Assembly: GCA_038380795.1 (NCBI GenBank)
Contig: CM076260.1
Coordinates: 33,576,634-33,640,633, forward strand
Reading direction: 5' to 3'
Source of the DNA: Pyrocephalus nanus
Lineage: Eukaryota; Chordata; Aves; Passeriformes; Tyrannidae
DNA length: 64,000 nucleotides
The notes beneath the pieces were generated by a model. That model was not told the DNA's origin and did not search any database. It saw nothing but the letters and a program-made list of their open reading frames with translations. Made by a program: the position numbers and the translations under genes. Positions within the stretch are counted from its first letter, which is position 1. Each line of letters opens with the position of its first letter. Below are positions 1 through 13,400 of the stretch, in pieces.

Positions 1-565
1 GGAGATTTAATTTTGCTTTAATTCTCAAGGTCTTCACACAGTACTTCCATTAATTTGCTTGTGGTGGATCCTGTAGAAAAGAAATACCGCCAAGAGTTGA
101 AATTAAGGAGCTGAATGCACTTCTTGTCACACAAAATATTTGCAAATAGAAAGAGTCTCCCTTCAGATAACTGGGACCTCCTTCAGACAGAGTGGTTTCT
201 CCTGCCTGTGCAGTAGGCTCCATAAAAAAGAACTATGAAAATGGTGGTCAGTGTGGAAAGGTTAGACAAACGGCTTTCAGTACTGGGAGTTGTAACTTGA
301 AATTTGAACTATGAGGTTTTGTCTTCCGAAGTCTAGGAGAACAAATCTGAATATATTCATGTAAAGTATCGTCAGTTGGTTATTGCTTCCATTAGCACTT
401 TCAGACCAAGAGGAAATGTTAAGATGCATCACTGCATGGACTAAGTAACTGCCAGAGCCAAAAAAAGACACTTAAAGGCAAAGGATAGTAGAGTAGGACA
501 CTGAGTGAAATGAAGATGGTGCTGGGACAGCCCAGCCAGTGAAATGTTGAACTGAGCATGAGCTA

Positions 566-590
566 AGCTCCTGGCATGCACCAGGGAGCT
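566..590. repeat. Short inverted repeat (hairpin with one bulge)
   Basis: Bases 566-574 (agctcctgg) pair with 581-590 (ccagggagct), leaving one bulged base and a six-base loop (catgca). The stem lies in the more GC-rich interval 490-700. It is too short for a typical microRNA precursor, and its function is unknown. Confidence 0.45.
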
Positions 591-3500
591 GCAGCAGCAC
601 TCAGACAGCCCTGCTGGGGCCCTGCACCGTGCCAGTGGAGGTCATGCTTGCTTTGGGCCCTGGGACCACCAGTGACCACTGAAGAGGAGTCAGAAAGGTC
701 TCTGTTTCAACAATCAACCAGACTGGCTTTTGAATAAAATCCAAAGTTTTCTTTAAAGAAAAAGGGCAGCTTTGTAATCTACTTTACACAGGCTTTCAAT
801 TGTACATGATAAGCAAAAGATAAACTTAATACAATGAGCATGAGTTGAATTCATTTTCTTACCTTGTTGCTGTGCAGGAAAAGAACAAATATTTAGGAGT
901 TATATCGTGTGGTCTTCATGTCTTCTGGAAGCATCAAACTGTTAATCTGATGTCTCTTCATCTTTGCTTCTGGTTCAATGATCTCTTGTGCTTTACTTTA
1001 AAAATTAAAGTCTCTGCTATTGCATTATTGCATAAAAATAATTTATTTCAGGGTATAGTTTTTGAACTTTTAAGTTACCAAGTAATAACAACAATCCCAG
1101 CATAGCCTCTAGCCACAAATTGAGAAATAACTTTCAATGCACTTCTTGGCTTCACAATGAGGTTGTACAGCTTTTCAAAGGGAGCCGGTTCTGGCACTGA
1201 CTGTTGTTTAAGGAAGTGAAAAGTTACTCTTCATGGAGATTGTTGATGTGACTTGGCTAGTTTTCTGTGAATTCAAAGCCGACTTATTTTACAGATATTT
1301 TACTTTGAATACTGGCTTTGGAATGTCAATAAATTACAAAATGAACTAATTTTAAAAAGACCCATAGTGAATACTAGACTGCTTGAAAGTATTCTTATTA
1401 TTTACATGTTAACACCTGCTGTATGTGAAACTACAGTTACAGATAAACAATAGGACTGTGTGATAAACCTGGCTCTACACTCTTCTTACTTCTCCAAACT
1501 AGCTTCACAAAGTGCACACTAAGGTGCTTTAAAGAGGTGGGATGGGAAACAACATAAGAAAGAGAAAGACCTTAATTTTACACAGTGATTGTCACCAACA
1601 TCCTTCTGGAGGTAGATGGAGATAAATACATCTCTTACTGTGGACTGTTGATTATGTAGTGTGTTTTTGAACAACCATATTCATGGGAAAAAAGCAATTA
1701 TGCATCATCAGGAACCAAACACAGTCACTTCACTGCAGTAGTTTTATGGGCAGTGTGTTGTGGCAAATTGGTGACTACTTAGTTAAAAAGCGAGCGGTAG
1801 ATCGATGTGTATGTCCCATCATGCAGTCATATGGCAGTCACTGTAATAAGCCATCACGAAGCAAGCTCTGGGCATGGCTGCTGAATATGAAACGTAGTGG
1901 CCCTTTGATGGTTTTCAGGATTGCTTTGGTCACCTGCAGAGCAGAAAAATATGTGAAAAATGTCCAAGAAATTCCTTAGTAAATTATCCAGTTTAGTGGG
2001 ACTCCTGTTCTGAAGCTGAAGAAAGCTTTAAAAAGATGAAACACCAATGAAGCCTAAGATATTCAGTATCAGTGAACAACTGAAAGGTTGGACAAGCCAG
2101 AAATTGTACTTCTTGCTGGGACATAGGTTTGACATGAAGCAGCAGCTGTCCTTGGCTTGTGAAGTTAATTTTGGACAATACTTGCACTTGCATTGGTATA
2201 TATGCTGAAGTGCTTGATTAGGAAACAACATGGGAAGTTTGGCTAGGTCTTTCTCTCAGTGTTGTTAAATGTGCAACAAAACCCAGCATGAAAAATGGTC
2301 AATCAGAAGTTTTACTCTTCTGTATATTGTGCTCTACAACCTTAATAAACATTTGTGTACTGACTTTATGCTCTATCAAAAGTTGTGGGGAAGACTCTGT
2401 GGTGAGCTTTTCCTCATTAGCCATAGACTTACATCTCAGAGCCTCTTCAAACATCTAGTCCCAGAAGACTGTAGATCCCTTTTGTGTTAGGCAGAGAGTG
2501 AAGAATGAAGAGTCCCAGCCTCAAAACCAACCTACTCCTTGGTCTGTCTCTGGAGCAGAACTCTCCCATTCACAAGTCCCTGTTCCTGAACTCACACAAG
2601 TGTCCAGGTCTAAGCAGTTGCATCCCATCCCCTGCTTCATAACCCATAAGAGCAATGCCAGAAATGTGCACACTGCTAACCCTTGCCCTGCAGGTGGGCT
2701 GTAGGAAATGATTCACTCTCACATGCAGAAAGACTAAATGAAAGTTACACTCACAAGAAGCTGAAAAGGAAGCTGAGTGTGGGCTGCTAAAACTGATGCC
2801 ACGAAGAAACAAAAAACAAGAATAAAGGTAAACCTGCCATGGTGTCATGTCTGTGAACGCACTGTTGTGTTGGATGGTGGCATGACCATTCCGACTCTGT
2901 GGACAAAGATAATGCATTTGCCATGCACTACAGGCCGGTACAGGAGCAAAATCTCTGCTTTCCTGACATTGACAAAAGAAGCACCAAAGAAAAGTGAATT
3001 ACCACAAGTCTATGCGATGCTCAGCACACAGTGGAATGCCTGGGTGACAGCTGTGAGCAGGCTGACCAGGAGCAATGAGAATGCTGGGGCTCAATGAGGA
3101 TAGCTGAAGAGGTGCAAATATGCCAGCTTCTCATTTGCATCTGCTCAGCACCCCAGCATGGCCCTGTGAGGAGTGAGTCAATCCTTTAAAAAGGCAAACT
3201 AGCTTTCCACCATGCATATATTTCTTACTCCAATCTGTCCTGAGGCAGTGAGAACATGTTTTTTGTGATTGAAAGCATTATCTTTTCTAGGTAAACAGAA
3301 AAATATCAAATTATGGAGAAAAAAGACCTCTGTAAACAGCAAAGCTGAGATTCCTTCATGAGCACTCTGAATTGTCTGCTTTAGGGAGAAACACACAAAA
3401 AATACTTCTGAGAGGAGGAAATGAGATCAAAACACAAAAATTACTCTAGCTCAATATATTTTTGTTAAGCTCTCTCACATTTCATATTTAATTATCTATA

Positions 3501-3698
3501 AGAAAAAGGCCCTGCCTTGCAGGATCTTCTCTGTTGCAGTAATTAAACTGACTTCAAATATCTTTTCATATTTGTAATTGCAATTTAAGTGAGGCCCTGT
3601 TGGAAGACACTCATCAAGTTTAGGATGTGCTTAACTATTTTTGCCTTACACATTCTATTTTAGCCTGACAACTATCCTTTTTTACCTTTCCACTGTAA

Positions 3699-3716
3699 TT
3701 TTTTTTTTTTTTTTTT
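3699..3716. repeat. Poly-T tract (18 bases)
   Basis: This is an uninterrupted run of T. No adjacent element body was recognised that would make it the tail of a minus-strand retrocopy, so it is best read as a simple homopolymer. Confidence 0.9.
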
Positions 3717-4727
3717 AGTAGCTACCATAGCTTTTAGCACGTGCATGAGCTGGATACTCTTGTGCAAAGCACATTTGAGCCATTTGAGCCATTGGAAACA
3801 TTTGCATCACTACAAGTTCCCTTGTGTGAACCAAATGAACTACTTCATTTGAGTTTTACCTCAGGCTTCAAGCCTGCATCTGGTGTTGGTCCTGCCTGGT
3901 TGTTTCTCTTTTCCACTGCCACTGCCTCCATCAGGAAATCCAAGCATTGCTAATACTCAACCACACTGTTATGAAAGACACCAAAGAAAGCTGCCATGCC
4001 AGAAACCCAAGTTGTGACAACATGGAGCTCAGGAAGGGCTAATTAACTTCTAAGAGTAACAATGGTTAATCAGCAGTCTCTGATTGTTAGGTATTGCCTC
4101 TGCTTGCTTTTAGGGAACAATTTAATTCCTTGGACACTAACACTAATAAAATGTAGATGGTTTATAGCAGTTTCAAAGTGAATAGAAGTTAAACTAATGA
4201 CAAGGAAAAATAAGACTTGGGGTCAGGGTTGTCAAAATAATATCCAGACCACTGCTGGAGCTTTAGCAGCACAAAGAATGATGTTAACAAAGAGCACGTG
4301 GCACAGAAGGAGACACAATTGCTTAGGACAGAATTCATCCATTCTAACTTAAGCATCTTAAAAGATGGATACCTTAGACTAAGTAGGATATGTAAACAAC
4401 TAGTGAATTAATAGAGAGAAACAGGTGCTTCCTGATGGTAAGCTCAAGGTTTTAGATTGTATGGAATTGACTGTGTTTTCCTCTTGAGCTCAGGGGATAA
4501 TTTAGCTGAGTAATCTTTAGGCAGTAGAAGTGGGGAATGTGAGTTGAACAAAAGAGATACTGCTATGAAGAAAGAATATTTAATAGTGTGTTATCTAGAT
4601 CTTTTCTGGTAATTGTTGTAGGGTTCTACTTAAGCAGAGCTTAATGGTTTTGAGGACATCCTGGCAGTACATGAGAAAGTGTGCTACAGAAGGCCACTCT
4701 CTTACCCTTTTTAAAATACCTTTTAGA

Positions 4728-4779
4728 ATTTCTGCTGCAGTGAAAATATGCAGCAGAAATATTATTTCTGCACTGAAAC
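4728..4779. repeat. 12-bp perfect hairpin plus third degenerate copy
   Basis: Arm 4728-4739 (atttctgctgca) is perfectly complementary to 4749-4760 (tgcagcagaaat) across a nine-base loop. Beyond one mismatch, three further pairs (one G-T) can form outward. A third copy follows at 4764-4779 in the direct orientation: it resembles 4728-4746 with three bases missing. The layout is direct, inverted, direct. It may be a local replication-slippage or template-switch product. A small structured RNA is possible but the stem is short for a microRNA precursor. Confidence 0.6.
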
Positions 4780-6750
4780 CAGATCTCTGATTTCAGAGCA
4801 CCCAGCATTTCAGCTGATGTTCTAATCTGAAGCTGTGGGTACTATGCCACATTAGAAAATTCTCCCTGTAACGTTGAGTACATGAAAATGGGTGAATTTA
4901 ACACCTGTTAAAAATGGAAAAAAAGTAAATTGAAGTCAACAAACCTTGTGGAGCTTTAGGAGGGCTTCAGGGTACACTTGATGCCCTTTCATTTAAACGA
5001 ATCCCAGTGTCACATAAAGTCTCTGGCTTCACAAAACTAGGTCTTAGCTTTCAGTGTAAGTCAAACATCTGGATGCTTTTTCAAATAGCCCATGCTTCCT
5101 TAATTTAGGTGGTATTTACATTTTAAACTATAAATTTCAATTGCTCTGATCCAAGAAAAGGTTGCAGATGTCCCCTCTGGGTATGATCATCAGCAAGAAC
5201 AAGATAGAAAAGGGGCACAGGATGTGAATCTCTGGGTTCTGTTGTTCTGTTCCGTATCCATTCCTCCAGCCCGACATATAGCAGAGCACATCCCCTCATG
5301 ATATGATTTGGTGTGCAGATCCTGGTGGTATAAGTCAGGGCTTCATCTGACTTGGAGCAAGGCTGATACTCCTATGGCATACTTCAGGCACTTAGTACTA
5401 ACATCCTGGGGGAGGAGAAGAGCCCAAAACTGCAGGGTGGGTTTTTTTTATTTCTCTTTTCATTTGAAGTTTTTCAAACATTAAAGGGGAATTAACCCAG
5501 AAAATGCCAAATCTGTAGTATAGTGGTATTTCTTTAAATTCTTCAAATAAATAAATCTTTATTAAAAAATTCATGATGGCTTCTAGAAAACTAGACAAGG
5601 ATTACTCCACAGAGCAATAAAGATTTCTTCCATGCATTTCAGTCCGGCAAGCTTTGTGTTTAATTGGGAAAAGAAATTCATCTTAGGCAATTTAAGGAAA
5701 CATCTCAGTGATTTTTGGTTATCATATGGAGGATTCATAACTTCCTCTGAAGTCGCTTCAATATAATTGCTTAGACATGCTGAATCTCCATCACTACTTG
5801 TCAGTTGTGCTCAGCACAGGCTGGCTGTAGCCCCTTTTATTCTATGCAGGTACTTTTTCTTCCCACAGGAAATATGTACTCTTATTAGTCCAAAATAAAA
5901 GGTACTGAAGTTTGTATATGCAGTTATCTTTTATCACCTGCTACTTCTATGAACAAAGTTAACACCGGCTCCTTTTCAGTGAGGAAGTAATTTCATGCTA
6001 ACAAGCTTTGCTTGCTTCAACACTTATCTTTAAACGTCAGTTACTCTCAGAAATGATGTAAGCAGCTGTGGTTACAAAGGCATTTCTTTTATCTTTTGTT
6101 TTTTTGCAACAAATTCATCATCATTAAATTATGTTCTCTTTCAGAACTCAGATTATTTTTCTGAATACAAACTGATAAAAGATATATGATACTATATAGC
6201 CTTTAATACAGGTGGGGGAAATGCTGATCTTGTGGGATAATATAGGGTGTTTGCAGAAGCTTTAAATACTTTAAATAGAGTCCTTGATGCAATACTAAAA
6301 ACCAGTGGGCTGTGCTAATTTAAAACACGTGAAGATCTTGACAGTGTGTGTACTATCTGACCTTTAGTAATAAAGTAAAAATCTTTTATTTAGGGTTTCT
6401 GTTTTCAAAACATGTTGGAGTTACTTCTACAATGACTAATATTGCTGTGTGTTTGACGAGGACACAGAGTAATGGCAAGTCTGAGTAGCCAAAGCCTGAG
6501 TGTAGCCATCCCTTGAATGGCACAAGGGATCTGGGATAATTCTGTGGCCTGGTCTGCTCATTCTCCAGTTGCACTGAGCAGTCCAGGACCTAATCTTCCC
6601 TGCTAAATCTCACACCTCTTCATCCATCTGGCAGAAGCACCTGAAAGAGGAAGCAAGAGGAAGGGGTTATGTAGGAGACAGACATTTTCAGGTCTAAGAA
6701 CCAACTAGCAGGTCTCGTGTTAGTTTTATTTAGAAAGGTAGAATTTAATT

Positions 6751-6806
6751 AAAAACAAAACAAAACAAAACAACCAACCAAACAAAAAAAACCCACAAAA
6801 AACCCC
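6751..6806. repeat. A/C-rich simple repeat, (AAAAC)n-like
   Basis: The tract begins with several AAAAC units, continues with CCAA units, and ends in A runs broken by C triplets. Read on the minus strand it gives a Phe/Leu-rich hydrophobic peptide inside a 63-codon frame (6726-6917). That frame is an artefact of the repeat, not evidence of a membrane protein. Confidence 0.8.
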
Positions 6807-7428
6807 AAACAGATTTAGAAAGAATTTAGTAATTTGAAATTGTAGGTTTTGTAAAATAAAGGATATTTTCCTGTCAACATTAAACAAAAAATAGATGTTT
6901 TTTATAAATGGTGTCATTACCTTCTTAATGCATTTTTTAACATTTCTGATTCATCCTTTCTCATATCCTGAAAATATATCATGCTCACAGAGAGATTAAT
7001 CTAACTGGTGGACAGTTCCTCTATTCACTCTTCCTTTAGACCATTGTTTTTCCTGGGTAGAATAATTTAAATCAAATCATTCTGCCTTCATAACACAGCA
7101 GTTTTTGGTTCTTATTCCCCATTTACACTTTTAAAGATGAAAGAGGCACTCTATAAAGTCAAAAGTAATTTATTTTATTGTTGGAAATACTTCACTAGAA
7201 CAGAACTGATCAGTAGCTAAGGTCTAATCTCCTCACCACTGGAAGATTTGAATGCCAACCTTTCCAAAAGAATGTTATGATTTTTGTTGTTGTTCACTGG
7301 GTTAAAATAGATCCTAATATTTTTTAATCTATTGTACTTTTTAATCTTTTGAATTTGCATTTGACAGATCTTTCTATCTGGTTCTACATATTGGTCTACT
7401 CTGCAATATATTTGCAATCTCTAAAAAC

Positions 7429-7444
7429 TTTTTTTTTTTTTTTT
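7429..7444. repeat. Poly-T tract (16 bases)
   Basis: An uninterrupted T run, followed by a second shorter T run near 7467-7476. No associated mobile element was recognised. Confidence 0.85.
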
Positions 7445-10400
7445 GCTGCAATACATCAAGAACAAATTTTTTTTTTCAAGTGGATGAAGATGTGATATCA
7501 GTGAGTCTTCAGTTGTTCATGCATTCACATCCTTACAGTCAACATTACATTAAAAGAGGCTGCCTAGGAAAAGAAATTAATTCCAGCAGTTATGGGTCTT
7601 GAAGAACGCATGCTACTTCAGACTAGTTTTCTACTGTCTTTTGGTGGCCAGCATCCACACATTTAAAGGAATATGAACAGAAGGCTATAATGAATAATCA
7701 GCTTCTAATGATATTTCTATCTTGCTTCAGTTCTATTTCAGAGGGAAGATCTTTGCGGGAATTCAAATAACTATGTCTATGTAGTCAGCATATTTCCAAA
7801 ATGTAAGCTCTGAAAAGCCCTGATGAAATGCTACCTAGGTATTGATGCATGTGAGATATAGATATCTTATAGTGGCCAGTGTTCAAATTCTTCAGGAATT
7901 TGAAGACATTTGGATAACAGTTTTAAAGTGCCTTAAGTGCAGATAAAGTTAAGCTCATCTCAGTCCTAAGTAATTTTAAATTTCAAAGAAAGGAATTCCT
8001 CCACCTCTTTTTGTCTGTTTTCTGTACTGAAACATACATTTCACCATTTCAAATGGTGTCTGGATTTTTAGTGTTTTATTCCTTCCTGTAGTACAGTATT
8101 CTTTTTCCTAGAAGTGTTCAATCTTTCTAAATGGCAACTTTGAAGCCTGTGGCCCTGTGATGGAAATCCTAAACTAACCTGGAAGTAACTGCAGGGAATA
8201 CATGCTAGAAATCAATTCAGTCCTGGCAAAGAAGCAGATCAGATAATTTAACATCTTTTCAATTCTGAGTTCTATTACTCTATAATGATTCACTCTGTCT
8301 GCTGTAAGATTCCCCTGCCATGTTTTTGTTTTCCCTTGTCTTATGTTAGACAGAGAAGAGAATGAAGAAAATGAATGTTTGCTTTGTATCCTCATCTATG
8401 GTATATTTTTTACAAGGTGACTGTCAGTGTTGAATAATGTTTCACATTTCCAGCTGATAAACAAACATCCTCCTAAATATTGGGGTGTTTGGTTTTAATG
8501 TTAGTGACTCTGAGAAAGTTTCAAGATCTACTCTTTTAAATTACAATAACAAGAAAATTAAATGGAATGAAAGTAGAGGAAAATGTGGACATCCAGACTT
8601 TATGAAGCATATATGTCAGATCATTTCTTCACCTGTGGAAGAAGAAAAGACAAGATATATCAAAATATGTTTTCATCATAACTTCAACCTTTTCATTCAC
8701 CACTTTTATATTTTTTTCTTTCTTCATTACTTCCACAAAAAGTGAAATGAGAAGTAGCATAAAGACACAGCTTTAAAAACCTGTCTTAAAGAAATTGTCT
8801 GTGAGTTCCTCTTCTCAAAGCATTAGGCATAAAATTCAAAGGAGGTCACACTGGATTGTTATTAGACCTGTCATCCTCTTTCAATGCTTTCACAGTCTTC
8901 ACACACTGTCAGAAAAGGCACGTTGGTACTTGGTATTCTAGGATTAAATTTTTAGGATGTAGTAATTAGAAACTGATCCTTGAAAACATATTTTTCTATG
9001 TTTTGTAGTACTCTGCTTTAATTCTCTTTATTTGAACACATATTTTTCAATTTCTTCTTAAAACAGTCCTGGTTATTTATTGAGCAAATTACAATAACCT
9101 ACTATTCCAATCTCAATATGTTAACAACATACCAGAAGAATTCTAGCAAACTGGAGAAGTAAATTTATTTTCAGTACAGGCAATGCTTTTTCATCTCTGT
9201 ACTCTGTACTTGCAATAAATAGAATAAATGGAATTCCTACCTATGACGAGCAAGAACAAATCCTTGATCGTTATTCACATGTAGAAACCCTATTTCTATG
9301 CAAATATAATAGCCATAGAAGACAAGATCCAGAGAAGATACACTCTTGAAATAACTACACTTCAGATGTCAGGTGTCTGGAGCAGGATCCAGAGTCCTAT
9401 ACAAAATACTTGATCACCATACAGAGCTCATGGTCAAACTCATGAACAGGCAGTTCTGTCAGCAGCCTTAACACTTCTTTGGTATAATAGTCTGCTGATG
9501 AGAATAAGCAGTGGCAGAATTAGGTTCAAATTCATGTTTCTCATGAATTTATCCAAAACACTGTTCTGGTCTATGAGATGAACATGCCTGCTTTGACCTC
9601 TGTTCAAGTTGTTAAACATAAGCAAGAGAAGATAAGATTTATCTGATGAGAGGGTATGGTTGTTTTGCCTAAGGAAAGTTACTTGGAAGGGAAGAAAAAG
9701 ATTTTGATTTTGATTCCAGGACCATTTCTTTATATGATATTAAACACTGCTGGAAACCAGGTGTCAATTTTGTGCTCACCTCTATAATATGTGAGCGTAA
9801 CATTACCAATTTGAGTGTAGGATTCAGAATGGTTTGGAAGCCCCAGAACCTGAAAATCTTTCCCAAATGCCATGGCAACATATACAGGGTCGAGGTGCCT
9901 GTACTGGGAGATAGTGGTGGATTTAGTTCTGTGTTAAGTGCTCAATGCCTTTAGAAGATCCATCCCAGTGCCTCTGTTGGCTGCAGCCCCCAGCTGCTAC
10001 CAAAGCAAAGACTGGAATAGATGTTGCTAAATTACTTGTCAGTTTACACTTATTTCTGAGATAATCTCGGTCACAAATTATTACAAATAACAATATAGTT
10101 AATAGTTTCCTTAGGCTATTTTACTGGATCTTTTCCTGTTACAATTGCATTGCATGTTCACTGATGTAACTTCAGCTTTGTTATAGAAAACATCAACCAG
10201 AGCTTTCTAATTAAATATTATAGAAAAGTGATAGGATCAATATGTCAAAATCATCTTTCTTCAACATGGTAACTTTATAACCTTCATATTTTCATACAAC
10301 TTTTCATTTTATTGCTGGTTTACAATTTTTTTTTTAAATTACCATCATGTGTTCATTATTCTCTATAAGCATATAAAACTCAAAAGCCATATGTCTTTCT

Positions 10401-13400
10401 CGAGAAAGCTGGCAGAACCCTATGCTACCTATACACGCAGGCCAAAAAATAAAGAGGCTACTGTTACTGGCTGTTCTATATCTTTTCCTCTCTAATGATG
10501 CTGTTCCTGACAGAGAAAATGTGAAATAATGATCATCTAGAATAGATTGTACCCACTCTTGTTTTTATTCAAAGATAGTATACCTAGGAGAAACATAAAG
10601 TGCGTGCATAATGGACTTGGAAAAAAGATTAGAATGGTGCCCAAACATGACATTGTAGTTAACTGTAAACAGGTAAAATAAAATTGTCCTCTCAGTTCAT
10701 AGAGACCTCTTTTTGTGGTGCTTTAAAATAGCAAGACGTTGAGATAGGGGTGTACAAAGGAGATGAAAAGATGGCCTTGCAAAAAAAATAAAGAATTCAT
10801 ATATGCCAAGAAGTATTGTTCAAAAATCATTCCCAGAAAGTATCGGAGACTGTGAAATGTGGCTGCATCTGAGCAAACATAATTCAGTCCAGTACTTTGT
10901 AATTCCTTGTTAATTTCTTACTTTTCCTTGTTCTTTGAAAATATTCCAGGCTATTGATGTAAAGGAGGTATTTTTCAAAGTCCTCTCCCTCTAAATCTTC
11001 AGCTCAGTAATGTATCTGGTAATGCTCAGTCTTACTTTTTCTCAGTAACCAGTCAGCTGGAACCCAACAGTCTGGCTGTATTAGCAGTCTATGATGACAT
11101 TAATGCTTATGTAATTCAGCATGATAAAGTGAGATGCTTTGACTGAATTTTCAAATACATAAAAAAAATGTCTTGTTAAATGGAAAGTTTTGCTAAACTA
11201 AGACTGTGGAGGGTATAGTTGGTACTCCAGAGTCACAGGCATTTTGCCGATTCTGTAGAAACAATGATGTATATAGGTCTGGGATCCCCTGAAACAAAAC
11301 TGTAGTGCACAGTTCACATTTTCATGTGTGGAAAAGCTACATTAGATGTACAGTCTCTTGCACCTGGTATCCTGTAATCCCAGCTTGTCTGGATGTTTGA
11401 CTCATTTTTGTGGGTTCTCTCATTATTCTCAATATCTCTGCTGCTGTTTCAGATCAGTATCAGCAACAGGCATGCAGTGTTAGGTAGAAAAGTTCAGTAA
11501 CCCCCTACTCAGCCTCACCCTCATCTCTGGGAATAGTATCTGTTATGGGGAAGCAGGAGAACTGCCAGGCAACAATCACCCATGAATTTAAAGCAGTAGT
11601 GTCACCATGTCCCCTTCCCAGCTCCAGGGACCATGTGCTTTCCCTAGAGCATCTGATCCTCAAGTATATGGAGCCTATTTCAGCAGTTTGAACTCAAAAT
11701 GAAAGTATAGAGTTAATGAGTCTTCGCTCACAATATGGCAGGATATGTGATCTATGCATGCAAAGTATTACCCATTACTGGTAACACTTTTGAAAACTTA
11801 CCAGTTACAGCTTTCATAGTACTATATCACACTTGTTGTTTCCTTTGGACTTCACAACAGGCAAAGTAAGATGCCTGATTTCTACATTTTCTACTTACAG
11901 GTGTCCCGGTGAGTTTGAAAAACTTTACCTTGAATTTCCTGGCTTTTGGGAAATTGGGCTTCCTCTGGGCTTCCATACAACATGCTCTTGCAAGTTTTCC
12001 CTTAGACTGCTTATAACCTTCACTTCCTCCCTTATCTATGTGCTTGCCTGGGAATTTACAAACAAGTTTTTTACTGTCACTGTTTATATCTCTAGAGAAG
12101 CTTTCAGGCAAGATGTTAAACCTAGACACGTAGATTCACCTTAGCAAGGGATTTGACTGAAGCACTGCAGCATTCCTGCTAACATATTTTACTGCATGAG
12201 CCAAACATGCCTTAAAAAAGTTGAAAATCAACCTTTTGGGATGACATCAAATCACTCTTCCTGTGACATAGCAACCCAGCCTCCATTTGCTTACAGAGCT
12301 AAGTGCAGTGTTTTATCTGTGCTGGGCTGTTGTATTCCTGATGGACAAATTACCTGATGGACGTTGATAAGTGCTTCCCTTCATCAGTCACATTCTGTAC
12401 AGATAAAGAACCTGATGCCTGTGTCAAGATCACTTGCAATGGTCAGACCTATATCAGGGCAGGACATGTTTAGAGAAGTCTCATATGGATCCAAACAGCT
12501 GGAAATAATGAGGAATTGGAGTATATACCTGACTATGAGGACCTAATGCTTGCTTTTAAAAGCCTTTGTTCCCTACAAAAGGCAATGTAGTAAATATTTC
12601 CTGGAAATGTTTGTTCCTTAGGCTCTTGGTTGGATGTGAGTCAGCATGTTTACTGTCCATGTGCTATAAGCTACCCCTGGATCTTCCCATATCAGCACTC
12701 TAGTCTTTCCATATAAACTCTAAAGGGGAGACAGAGATTAAATTTACTTTATGTGGGAGAGATATTGAATAATACAGGTTAAATAGCATTCATGGCTCTC
12801 CCAGCATTGAGGTTAGTAATTTGTGGGGTTTGGTTAATGATGAGGCTGTAGCTGTCTGTGAATCCCAAATCATGCTATCATGTTTTCCCTCTGTTATTGG
12901 CTCAGATGCAACCTGCCTGACAGTGTCAGCATGTGGGGAACGAGTCATATTTGTCTTCAGCCCTATATCATGCAAAATGGCACCAACAATCTACAAAGTT
13001 ACTGGAAAGTAAGGAATGAAAAAGAAATCAGTACTTACACTAGTTGCAAAAACTTCAAAGAGCTACTTGGTTCCAAAAGTTGACCAAAAATGGTGCATTG
13101 TGGTACCACATAACAGAAAAGAACTGAGCTCTAAAAGTGAAGAATTTATGGAACTTGCAGAGAATTTCAGCTAACTCTGCTAAGGTTTAGTCTACATTAA
13201 AGAGAACTTGTCATCTGTGAGTGACAGTGGTAATAACTTTTTTTGGGCATCTTTTCTTAGTTTGCTTGTGTATGTTTTATAAATAAATAGACTTTATTCT
13301 AGGCCTTGTAGAGTTCCATGGAAATTATTGACTCATAAATAAGCTCAGGAAGAGCTATGCTAAAATAACTCATCATTTGAATCTCAGCACAGTAATATAT

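Larger units (their letters stand above)
1..4727. other. Gene-free unique sequence
   Basis: No coding region is supported here. The longest frames (98 codons at 1683-1979 plus, 115 codons at 2570-2917 minus, 106 codons at 2777-3097 plus) have no motif I recognise, and the last two overlap on opposite strands. Two intervals (about 490-700 and 2480-3130) are visibly richer in G and C than their surroundings but show no CpG clustering, so they are not CpG islands. There is an 18-base T run at 3699-3716 and a two-copy 9-bp repeat near 3773-3790. The segment could be intergenic or intronic; the sequence does not distinguish these. Confidence 0.7.

Noticed and set aside
6726..6917. Hydrophobic, Phe-rich minus-strand frame resembling a membrane segment
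   Set aside because: The hydrophobic run is the reverse reading of an A/C-rich simple repeat.
9505..9525. ggttcaaattc as a possible tRNA B box
   Set aside because: No A box at the right spacing and no cloverleaf could be drawn around it.
11827..12144. Pair of about 100-codon frames on opposite strands
   Set aside because: Mutual antisense openness, no domain and no splice or promoter context; chance is sufficient.
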